Assembly (NCBI GenBank): GCA_017883205.1
Contig: JADGNZ010000029.1
Coordinates: forward strand, 1 to 64,000
Length of the DNA: 64,000 bases
Direction of reading: 5' to 3'
Origin: Thermoanaerobaculia bacterium
Lineage (GTDB): Bacteria; Acidobacteriota; Thermoanaerobaculia; Gp7-AA8
Positions within the stretch are counted from its first letter, which is position 1. Each line of letters starts with the position of its first letter. The position numbers and the translations under genes are program-made. This document shows positions 33,680 to 40,353 of the stretch, piece by piece. A model generated the notes under the pieces. The model worked only from the letters and a program-made list of their open reading frames with translations, was not told where the DNA came from and did not search any database.

Positions 33680-33733
33680 TCACTCTTTCAATGCAGCGCG
33701 TGCCGCTTCCAGCATCTGCTCCGGCCGCGTGTC
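33680..33733 (-). pseudogene. truncated redoxin relic 2 (C-terminal end only)
   Basis: The minus strand reads TRPEQMLEAARAALKE-stop, nearly identical to the RPEQMLEAAR end of the intact redoxin at 34835-34880. Nothing upstream of it resembles the rest of that gene. It lies directly after the stop of the exported protein gene. Confidence 0.7.
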
Positions 33734-33773
33734 GCTTGCTGCGAACGGTTCGGCGGCGGATTCAGCGACGATA

Positions 33774-33779
33774 TAGAAT
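33774..33779 (+). promoter_or_regulatory. -10 element of the RelA/SpoT-domain gene
   Basis: TAGAAT ends 9 nt before the ATG at 33789, inside GATATAGAATC. No ribosome site. Same hexamer and spacing as the DDAH gene. Confidence 0.5.
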
Positions 33780-33788
33780 CAATGCCCG

Positions 33789-34562
33789 ATGGAGACCCTC
33801 AGCAAGGCGCAGATTGATCGTCTTGGCGAAAGGCTCCGCGCGCAAGCTTTTGGCGAAGCAGAACTTAGGTTGTTGGACGAGTATCGGCGGACGTTCGGTT
33901 CAGCTTACGATCGGGTGGTCGCGAACGTTCAGCGCATCCTAGGCGTTCCCGTGAGCGGCCGGCCCGCGAAGTCAACGAGCTCGATCATCGAGAAACTGAA
34001 TCGGGAGTCAATCCGCTTGTCGCAAATGCAAGACATCGCCGGGTGTCGCGCGATCGTGGCTGATTTGCCTCACCAAGATCTTGCCGTGAATGCGATGGCG
34101 CGTGAGTTGGACAGCGTTGCGATTCAGGATCGACGTGAAAAGCCAAGCCATGGATACCGTGCGGTGCATCTGATTGTTCGAGAAGATGGCAAGCCCATCG
34201 AAGTTCAGGTTCGAACATCTCTGCAACACGTCTGGGCGGAGGTGTCCGAGAAACTTGCGGACACAATCGATCCATCGATTAAGTACGGAGGCGGTCCGAT
34301 GGCCCTGCGTCAAGTATTGGACAAAGTGGCAACACAAGCGCGTCAGATTGAAGAACTTGAAGCAGAACTGGTGGTCGTGCGTCAAACATTGGACAGAGTG
34401 GCGACGCAACGTCTGACTAAAGACATAGAAGCACAACTGGCGCGTGTCGGCGCTAGTGGCGCCGTCATTGCCGAACAGCTACGCGAGACTCGCGAGGAGT
34501 ACGTAAGCAGTTTGCATTCGATAATCAAGGATTTGAATGGTACTGACTTGGAGGCCTTCTAG
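33789..34562 (+). CDS. RelA/SpoT-domain nucleotidyltransferase (possible toxSAS)
   Basis: 257 residues. Residues ~50-160 form a RelA/SpoT synthetase domain without HD hydrolase or TGS regions: RPAKSTSSIIEKL, QMQDIAGCRAIV, DRREKPSHGYRAVHLIV and PIEVQVRTSLQHVWAEV, with the key Tyr and Glu present. The C-terminal ~90 residues are a predicted coiled coil with leucine and valine heptads. Small single-domain enzymes of this kind make (p)ppGpp, or, in toxSAS toxin-antitoxin systems, make ppApp or pyrophosphorylate tRNA. The next gene (81 aa) starts on the last base of its stop, a toxin-antitoxin-like arrangement. The DNA is visibly less GC-rich than its surroundings, which suggests acquisition. Product and target are not known. 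Confidence 0.85.
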   Translation: METLSKAQIDRLGERLRAQAFGEAELRLLDEYRRTFGSAYDRVVANVQRILGVPVSGRPAKSTSSIIEKLNRESIRLSQMQDIAGCRAIVADLPHQDLAVNAMARELDSVAIQDRREKPSHGYRAVHLIVREDGKPIEVQVRTSLQHVWAEVSEKLADTIDPSIKYGGGPMALRQVLDKVATQARQIEELEAELVVVRQTLDRVATQRLTKDIEAQLARVGASGAVIAEQLRETREEYVSSLHSIIKDLNGTDLEAF

Positions 34563-34807
34563 TGTTTTTCCTGATTGACTACGATCGATCTCGTGGCGAG
34601 CTCTCAAGTATCGAGATGTTCGACGATTCAGAACGCACTGCTGCCGAGAATAAGCGCCTGAAGAGAGAGCTATCGTTGCATCGCAAGGGCGTGAAGCGGG
34701 AAATAGTCCTGTTGCAAGCAGCCAGTGAGGATGCGTTGAAGGAAACGCATGGACGGTATTTCGCCAATATCGCGACACTGGCCGAAATCGAATCACGTGC
34801 GATCTAA
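34562..34807 (+). CDS. small partner of the RelA/SpoT-domain protein (candidate antitoxin)
   Basis: 81 residues, no named family. It starts GTG at 34562, sharing one base with the upstream TAG, with GGAGG seven bases before. The N-terminus is strand-like (MFFLIDYDRSRGEL), then a charged helical part (SERTAAENKRLKRELSLHRKG), a strand (KREIVLLQAAS) and a short helix (DALKETHGRYF). The tight coupling to a RelA/SpoT-domain gene suggests an antitoxin or regulatory subunit. This is inference from context; a general response-type regulator is equally possible. Confidence 0.65.
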   Translation: MFFLIDYDRSRGELSSIEMFDDSERTAAENKRLKRELSLHRKGVKREIVLLQAASEDALKETHGRYFANIATLAEIESRAI

Positions 34808-34834
34808 AACGAAGAGCGGTGGACGTCACTGCAT

Positions 34835-35599
34835 TCACCGAAGGCTGCGTGCTGCTTCCAGCATCTGCTCCGGCCGCGCGCGGATGCGGAGATCTTCGGT
34901 CAGGTTGCGCCAGCGCACGATGCTGTTGCGGTCGACCAGGAACTCGGCGGGCCGCGCGATGTCGTGTCCACCCGGGCTCTCTCCTTTGTGCAGGAGGTCG
35001 TACCGCCGGATGGTCTCGGTGTCGGGATCGGAGAGAAGCGGAAAGGTGTAGCCGGTTTTCTTCACGAGATCGCGCGACTCCTCGGGCGTGTCGACGCTGA
35101 TCGCAACCGGTTGGATGCCGGCAGCGCGGAACTCGGCGAGATGATTTTCAATACCCCGTAACTCGGAGTTGCAGAACGGTCACCAGTAGCCGCGGTAGAA
35201 GATGAGGATGACGCCCTTCGTCGCCGGCTCGGCCAGCAGTCCTGCGAGCGCCACCGGCTTTCGATGGATATCGAGCAGGACGAAATCGGGCGCCTTGCTG
35301 CCGATCGCCGGCGCGTGCGAGGAAGCAGGAAGCCACTTCGCGCCGATGAATATGTCCCAGCAGAAGAGGACGCAGAGGAGTACTCCGAAGACAGTCGCGA
35401 TCCACACGCCGGTCCGTCGTCCCGTTGCGCGACGAAGTCCGATCACTAACAGCGCGATGGCGACGGCGAAGAGAACCAGATTTACCCACGGCACATCGCG
35501 CGTGATCGGAAAACGGGCAAAGAAGACAAAGTAGCTGATGAACGCGGCGACGCTGAGCGCAAAACCGGACCAGAGCTGCCAGTTGAAGCGGCGGGGCAT
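34835..35599 (-). CDS. membrane-anchored redoxin with in-frame TGA, probable selenoprotein
   Basis: A continuous 254-residue product if the TGA at 35182-35180 is read as selenocysteine (Sec140). Residues 1-90 hold three membrane helices (SGFALSVAAFISYFVFF, LVLFAVAIALLVIGL, ATVFGVLLCVLFCWDIF). A thioredoxin-fold AhpC/TSA-like redoxin domain follows: GSKAPDFVLLD, then GVILIFYRGYW-U-PFCNSELRG, VAISVDTPEESRDLVKK, FPLLSDPD, PAEFLVDRNSIVRWRN. In relatives the first residue of the motif is Cys (WCPFC), so TGA sits exactly on the peroxidatic position, giving a UxxC site, and the frame remains conserved and open to the true stop. A short hairpin (35179-35156) follows the TGA. It needs a selenocysteine machinery elsewhere. 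The leaderless -10 TATGAT lies 6 nt before the ATG. Confidence 0.82.
35156..35179 (-). promoter_or_regulatory. candidate bacterial SECIS hairpin after the TGA
   Basis: Directly after the TGA, CCGT (35179-35176) can pair with ACGG (35159-35156) and AACT (35170-35167) with AGTT (35163-35160), loop CCG, with a TCTGC bulge on one side. Position fits a bacterial SECIS element; the fold is weak and unproven. Confidence 0.35.
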
Positions 35600-35605
35600 G
35601 AGGCC

Positions 35606-35611
35606 ATCATA
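35606..35611 (-). promoter_or_regulatory. -10 element of the redoxin gene
   Basis: TATGAT on the minus strand ends 6 nt before the ATG at 35599; no ribosome site. Confidence 0.5.
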
Positions 35612-35686
35612 GGCGAACAGTCAGCCCCTCGTGATCAAGCTGGAAAAGCAGGGTAGGGATTTGCCTTTTTCGCGACTCTCCTCAAC

Positions 35687-36661
35687 ATGCTTACAGCACT
35701 TTTGTTCGCCGCCGCCACCGCCACCCTCCCGTCACTTCCACCAGTGTCCGGCACCGGGTCCCTCGGCACTCCGGCCAATCCCGCGCAGTTCACGTTCTAC
35801 GTCGGCGGCGACAACCGTCCCGACTCCGGCAACGACCCTTCGCCGGCGTTCGAAGCGTTGATCCCAGCGATGCAGAACGCCATGAAGACGACGCCGGCCG
35901 CATTCGTGCTCTGGGGCGGCGACATCATCAAGGGGAAGAAGTCGTCTGACGCGAAAACGCAGTATCCGCTCGTGCTGCCGTGGTTCGCCAAGCTCGGCGT
36001 GCCGGTGTTCAGCGTCCCGGGCAACCATGAGCTGGACACAAAGGTAAGCGGCAACTGCAAAGAAGGTCCCGACGACAACGGCAAACTGCTCGCCGACTAC
36101 ACGGCTTCCGTTTCCCAGCAGCCGTACGGCTGGTTCCAGTACGGGAACTCCGTCTTCATCGGCATCAACACCGAGGAGGTTCCGGGCAAGGATTCTCAGC
36201 CCAGCGGCTGCTACAACGGGTATGTCAGCACGACCCAGCTTTCGCTCGTGCAGGCGGAGATTTCCGCGTTGCCGAAGGGGACGAACGTCTTCCTTTTCAT
36301 GCACCGCCCGACGCAGGACGACAACTCGCACGCCATGCGCCCGGACCCGGCTGACAACGGCACGAAGTACGGCAAGAAGATCATGGCCTTCGTCAACTAT
36401 GTCAACTCGCTGACCAATCCGAACGTGGTCTACGTTTTTGCCTCGCACGATCACCGTTACTACCAGGCGGTTGCCGGCACTTCCAGCAAGACTGGATTCG
36501 TCGTCAGCGGCGGCGGGGGCGCGCCTCTCTCGGGCTGCCCCGACAAGGGCCGTCCGGGCGCGTACTACCACTGGCTGCAAGTCGCAGTGAACGGAACAAC
36601 CGTCACGGTGACTCCGGTTCCGCTCACGAACACCACGCCGTGTGGGGCGCCGCCACAATGA
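35687..36661 (+). CDS. exported metallophosphoesterase
   Basis: 324 residues with a short N-terminal hydrophobic signal (MLTALLFAAATATLPSL). The calcineurin-like two-metal site is visible in order: VGGDNRPDS, LWGGDIIKG, VPGNHELD, FLFMHRP and ASHDHRYY, i.e. Asp, Asp, Asn-His, His and His-x-His. The substrate is unknown; the family hydrolyses phosphomono- and diesters. No cofactor or partner gene is adjacent. Start: ATG 35687, weak ribosome site. Confidence 0.88.
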   Translation: MLTALLFAAATATLPSLPPVSGTGSLGTPANPAQFTFYVGGDNRPDSGNDPSPAFEALIPAMQNAMKTTPAAFVLWGGDIIKGKKSSDAKTQYPLVLPWFAKLGVPVFSVPGNHELDTKVSGNCKEGPDDNGKLLADYTASVSQQPYGWFQYGNSVFIGINTEEVPGKDSQPSGCYNGYVSTTQLSLVQAEISALPKGTNVFLFMHRPTQDDNSHAMRPDPADNGTKYGKKIMAFVNYVNSLTNPNVVYVFASHDHRYYQAVAGTSSKTGFVVSGGGGAPLSGCPDKGRPGAYYHWLQVAVNGTTVTVTPVPLTNTTPCGAPPQ

Positions 36662-36679
36662 CAACGTCGATTGTCGTGT

Positions 36680-37456
36680 CTACTTTTTCAACACCTCGTC
36701 GTCCGGTTGCACGCCCACCACGGCGCCCTTCGCTTTCATCCACGTCGCCAGCTCGTCATGTTTTCCGCGCATCGCCTCGGCCAACGGAGTCTGGCCGTTG
36801 TCGGCGACGGAGTTGATCTCGGCGCCGTGGTCGAGGAGGAGTTGCACGAGATCGTTGCGCCCGAGGAGGGCCGCTTCGTGCATCGGGGTGAAACCTTTGG
36901 ATTGACGGACCAGAACGTCCGCGCCGTGATCGAGAAGGATCTTCGCGGTCGCGTATTGGCCGCTCAACAACGCAGCCTGCAGCGGCGTGTTGCGGAACTT
37001 CGAGCCGGCGCGGGCGTCGATCGCGGCGCCCTTGCGGATCAGCAGTTCAGCGGTTGCGGCGTTGCCGCCGAACGCCGCCATGTGCAGAAGCGTCCAGCCG
37101 AATGGCGTGCGGCTCGTGAGCGCGGCGGGATCGGTGAGCATCGCTTCGAGTTGCGCCGCGGTGCCCAGCGCTGCGGTCTCGAAGAGATCCAGCTTCGCGT
37201 GAGGCCGTAGCGCTCGCAGGACCTCGTTCTTCGCGGGATCGGTGAAGCCTTCGCCGTTATTGATGAAGAGCGCGATGGTGACGGCGCCGGTTCCTTTCGG
37301 ACTGCGCACATTCGCCAGCCCAGGATCGCGGGCGAGCATCGACTTCACTGTGACCGCGTCCCCGCCCGCGACGGCTTTCAGAAAATCGGCGGCATCGTCG
37401 GCGGTCAGCGGAAGGGCGACGATGATGAGTAACAGGGAAAGTCCAGCGAATCGCAT
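36680..37456 (-). CDS. exported ankyrin-repeat protein
   Basis: 258 residues with a signal peptide (MRFAGLSLLLIIVALPLTA). About six ankyrin repeats follow: GWTLLHMAAFGGNAATAELL, NTPLQAALLSGQYATAKILL, FTPMHEAALLGRNDLVQLLL, QTPLAEAMRGKHDELATWM and two more degenerate ones before them. Ankyrin repeats bind proteins, and the signal peptide places this one in the periplasm. GGAGG precedes ATG 37456; the frame is open further upstream without support. Convergent with the phosphoesterase gene. Confidence 0.85.
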   Translation of the reverse strand: MRFAGLSLLLIIVALPLTADDAADFLKAVAGGDAVTVKSMLARDPGLANVRSPKGTGAVTIALFINNGEGFTDPAKNEVLRALRPHAKLDLFETAALGTAAQLEAMLTDPAALTSRTPFGWTLLHMAAFGGNAATAELLIRKGAAIDARAGSKFRNTPLQAALLSGQYATAKILLDHGADVLVRQSKGFTPMHEAALLGRNDLVQLLLDHGAEINSVADNGQTPLAEAMRGKHDELATWMKAKGAVVGVQPDDEVLKK

Positions 37457-37581
37457 GATGAAATCCTCCGCGGCACAAGGTACGCACCAAAGTGCATCCG
37501 CGCATGTGCCGCTCGGGGCAACGCGCGGCATGTGACTTCCGGCCTATTCACGAGCCTGATCCGCTGTGTCATCCTCCTGCC

Positions 37582-38655
37582 ATGCCGCACACGCGCATCC
37601 TCGGCGTCGCGGGCCTGACAGCCTGGTTGATGGTCGGTCTTCCGGTGATCATTCAGGGCGCCACCGTTCCCGGAACGATGCTGCGATGGGCGGTTGCGTA
37701 CATTCTCTTCGGCGCGCTCTTCGTGGCCGATCTCGCGCGACCTCGCCGTTCGATGATGGCGATGGAAGTGCTCTGCATCGTCGTGATGGTGCTGCTTCTT
37801 TGCGACGGCTTCGAAGGCACTCTGCTCGTGCTGATCGCGATGCGCCTTCCGTCGCTCATGGATCGGAAGCGCGGTCTCGCCTGGATCGTCATTCAGACCT
37901 TGCTTCTCGCCGGCGCGGTTGCCTTTCACTGGAACGGCCGATCGGCATGGCTGCTCGCACCGCCGTATTTCGGTTTCCAGATCCTGGCCTTCTTCACGTT
38001 CGAGATTCTCGACCGCGAAGTGCGGACGAACGCGCAGCTTCGCGCCATGCAGGATCTCGTCGCCGATGGCGGCCGTCTCGCCGAACGGCTTCGCATCGCG
38101 CGCGAGCTGCACGATGCGCTCGGGCATCACCTCACCGCGCTGACGCTCAATCTCGAGGCGGCGCTCGTGCGCACGGAAGGCGCGGCGCACGGCGACGTCG
38201 AGAAGGCGCAGGCTCTGGCGCGCACGCTGCTGGCCGACGTCCGCTCGATCGTGGCCGAGAAGAACGCCGACGATTGTCTCGACCTCGGGCGCGCGCTGCG
38301 CACGCTGGTGGCCGATCTGCCGCGGCCTCGCGTGCAACTCGAGGTCGATCAATCGCTGCGCGTCGAAGATCCCGAGCAGGGACTGGTCATTCTTCGATGC
38401 GTGCAGGAAGTGGTGACGAATGCGGCGCGCCACTCCGGCGCCGAGAATCTCTGGATCACCGTGCGCCGCACCGTTGATGGCTTCGAAGTGCGTGCGCGTG
38501 ACGATGGCCGGGGACGTGGCGGCGCGCGCGATGGCTTCGGCTTGCGCGGCATGCGCGAGCGCATCGAGAACGCCGGCGGCGCGCTGACGATCGAGAGCGG
38601 CACAGGCCGCGGCTTCGCTCTGACCGCGTTTCTTCCGGCGCGGAGTGCACCGTGA
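37582..38655 (+). CDS. NarL-type sensor histidine kinase
   Basis: 357 residues. Five or six membrane helices (to ~150), a short linker, then a HisKA_3 dimerisation domain with phospho-acceptor His in RIARELHDALGHHLTALTL near residue 178. A HATPase_c domain follows (CVQEVVTNAARHSGAENL, RDDGRGRGGARDGFGLRGM). No periplasmic sensor domain is seen, so it probably senses a membrane or intramembrane signal. Its stop overlaps the response regulator GTG by 4 nt. The autophosphorylation partner is therefore the next protein. Confidence 0.92.
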   Translation: MPHTRILGVAGLTAWLMVGLPVIIQGATVPGTMLRWAVAYILFGALFVADLARPRRSMMAMEVLCIVVMVLLLCDGFEGTLLVLIAMRLPSLMDRKRGLAWIVIQTLLLAGAVAFHWNGRSAWLLAPPYFGFQILAFFTFEILDREVRTNAQLRAMQDLVADGGRLAERLRIARELHDALGHHLTALTLNLEAALVRTEGAAHGDVEKAQALARTLLADVRSIVAEKNADDCLDLGRALRTLVADLPRPRVQLEVDQSLRVEDPEQGLVILRCVQEVVTNAARHSGAENLWITVRRTVDGFEVRARDDGRGRGGARDGFGLRGMRERIENAGGALTIESGTGRGFALTAFLPARSAP

Positions 38656-39284
38656 TCCGCGTCTTCATCGCTGACGATCAGCTTCTCATTCGCCAGGGCA
38701 TCCGCACGCTGCTGGAGATGGACGCGGAGATCGTCATCGCCGGCGAGGCCGAAGATGGCGCAGAGACGATCGAGCGGGTTCCGCTTGCCGAGGCGGACGT
38801 GCTGCTTCTTGACGTGCGGATGCCGAAGAAAAGCGGTGTCGACGTCCTTCGCGAGCTTGCCGCGGCCAACGTGCTCCCACCGACGCTGGTGCTGACGACA
38901 TTCGACGACACGCCGGTCGTGCTCGACGCCATTCGTGCCGGTGCGCGCGGCTTCCTGCTCAAGGACATCTCGTATCAGCAGCTCATGAGTGCGATCCGGG
39001 CCATTGCCGCGGGAGGGACGGTGTTTCAGCCCGCGATCACGCAGCGTCTTCTTCGCGCCGCTGGGACGCCCGCCCCCGACGCGATGCCGATCGAGGAGCT
39101 GACCGCGCGCGAGCTGGAAGTCGTCCGCCTCATGGCAGGCGGCTACAGCAACAAAGAGATCGCCCACGCCCTCGGCACCGCCGAGGGAACGATCAAGAAC
39201 CAGGTCTCGAGCATCCTGTCGAAGTTCGGCGTGCGCGATCGAACAAGGGCGGTGTTGAAGGCGCTGGAGGCGCGGCTGCTGTAG
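38652..39284 (+). CDS. NarL/LuxR-type response regulator
   Basis: 210 residues. Receiver domain with acidic pocket (FIADDQ), phospho-acceptor Asp in VLLLDVRMPKKSG near residue 54 and Lys in LLKDISYQQL. The C-terminal LuxR helix-turn-helix reads LTARELEVVRLMAGGYSNKEIA. It starts GTG overlapping the kinase stop, forming one operon. The regulon is unknown; a family G hairpin follows the stop, probably ending the transcript. Confidence 0.93.
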   Translation: MIRVFIADDQLLIRQGIRTLLEMDAEIVIAGEAEDGAETIERVPLAEADVLLLDVRMPKKSGVDVLRELAAANVLPPTLVLTTFDDTPVVLDAIRAGARGFLLKDISYQQLMSAIRAIAAGGTVFQPAITQRLLRAAGTPAPDAMPIEELTARELEVVRLMAGGYSNKEIAHALGTAEGTIKNQVSSILSKFGVRDRTRAVLKALEARLL

Positions 39285-39296
39285 TCACGAGGAGTG

Positions 39297-39340
39297 CGGT
39301 CGTCTCGACCGCGGGCACTCGGGCGTCCTCGCCCGAGTGC
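39297..39340. repeat. double-hairpin element, family G copy 3
   Basis: GCGGTCG-TCT-CGACCGC and GCACTCGGGCG-TCCT-CGCCCGAGTGC lie just after the response regulator stop. Layout as at 80-120 and 5869-5913. Confidence 0.7.
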
Positions 39341-39342
39341 TG

Positions 39343-39597
39343 TCAGGGCGGAGGTCGAGATTCGTCGACCGGTCGAGGCACTTCAAGCCATCTCGAAATC
39401 TCGTCAGCGACGCGCTGCCGAGCGAGGTCATCGATCGACCTATTGATTGAGACTAAGCTACCAGGCAAGAGGTTCCAGCGACGCAAGAGAAGCTCTTGAT
39501 GGTGTTGCATAGTCACCATTTCTGGTGATTTAGGGTGCTTTTGAAGCTCATTTGTTCCCTTTTCATGGATTCGGATCATCGAGTCTTCTAGCCGCAT
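39343..39597 (-). CDS. possible small protein leaving array 2
   Basis: 84 codons open on the minus strand. The first codons (MRLEDSMIRIHE) are built from the degenerate edge of array 2, and the rest is unique (HHQELLLRRWNLLPGSL, SIDDLARQRVADEI). The coiled-coil-like start plus a unique tail look protein-like, but there is no ribosome site and no recognised homologue. Confidence 0.3.
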   Translation of the reverse strand: MRLEDSMIRIHEKGTNELQKHPKSPEMVTMQHHQELLLRRWNLLPGSLVSINRSIDDLARQRVADEISRWLEVPRPVDESRPPP

Positions 39598-39600
39598 TGT

Positions 39601-39827
39601 CGATTCAACGATGCGGATCGATGAATCGACGATTCACATTGTCAATCTGCCGATGCGGAGCGATGAATCGACACTGCGTATCATCGATCCGACAATGTGG
39701 AGCCATGATCGTCACTGCGCATCATCGATATGACGATCCGCATCATCGAAAGGACAATGCACATCGTCGATCTGACGATACGCAGCCACGATTGACGATG
39801 CGCATCAAAGATCGTTCGATGCGCCTA
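39601..39827. repeat. degenerate 21-bp repeats at the left edge of array 2
   Basis: Words such as GACGATGCGGATCGATGAATC recur about every 21 bp with many substitutions, in both orientations because the word is nearly self-complementary. Grades into the well-conserved part. Confidence 0.6.
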
Positions 39828-40122
39828 GAAGATCGTTCGCAACGACTAGAAGACCATTCGCAACGCGTAGAAGGTCGTTTGCAACGACTAGAAGACCCTT
39901 CGCATCGCGTAGAAGACCCTTCGCAACGCGTAGAAGACCCTTCGCATCGCGTAGAAGACCCTTCGCAACGCGTAGAAGGTCCTTCGCAACGCGTAGAAGA
40001 CCCTTCGCAACGCGTAGAAGACCCTTCGCAACGCGTAGAAGACCCCTTCGCAACGCGTAGAAGGTCGTTTGCAGCGACTGGAAGGCCGTTCGCAACGCCT
40101 GGAAGGTCGTTCGCTGCGCCTG
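39828..40122. repeat. 14-unit 21-bp tandem array (array 2)
   Basis: Units such as GAAGACCCTTCGCAACGCGTA repeat 14 times; one unit near 40045 has an extra C, so the array is 295 bp. On the plus strand one frame reads RVEDPSQ heptads up to that base and is then shifted. The array ends 231 nt before the alpha-2-macroglobulin start, close to the 220-nt gap of array 1. Confidence 0.85.
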
Positions 40123-40353
40123 GGAAGATCGTTCCCTGCCCTCGCCACAATCCCGCCACATTCCTGGTGTTGGTTCTCCTCATCTGACCACGCGCACGTC
40201 ACATCGGGGCGTCATATTGGTCGCGAAGGATCGAAGGAGATGGCGATGGGGAGCAGCGACACGACCAACACGGAGTACGAACCGCGGGTCCCGAGGGGAC
40301 CAGTGAATTCCGCGTCACAAAACGGCAACGCCTCTCGTGCTAACCTCCGCCGC

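Noticed and set aside
34835-35599. Ordinary nonsense pseudogene of a redoxin
   Set aside because: Possible, but the single stop falls exactly on the active-site Cys codon, is TGA, and the rest of the gene is intact; a relic copy keeps TGA at the same codon.
40069-40353. N-terminal extension of the alpha-2-macroglobulin into array 2
   Set aside because: The open frame continues into the repeat, but a clear signal peptide starts at the ATG at 40354, and the extension has no support.
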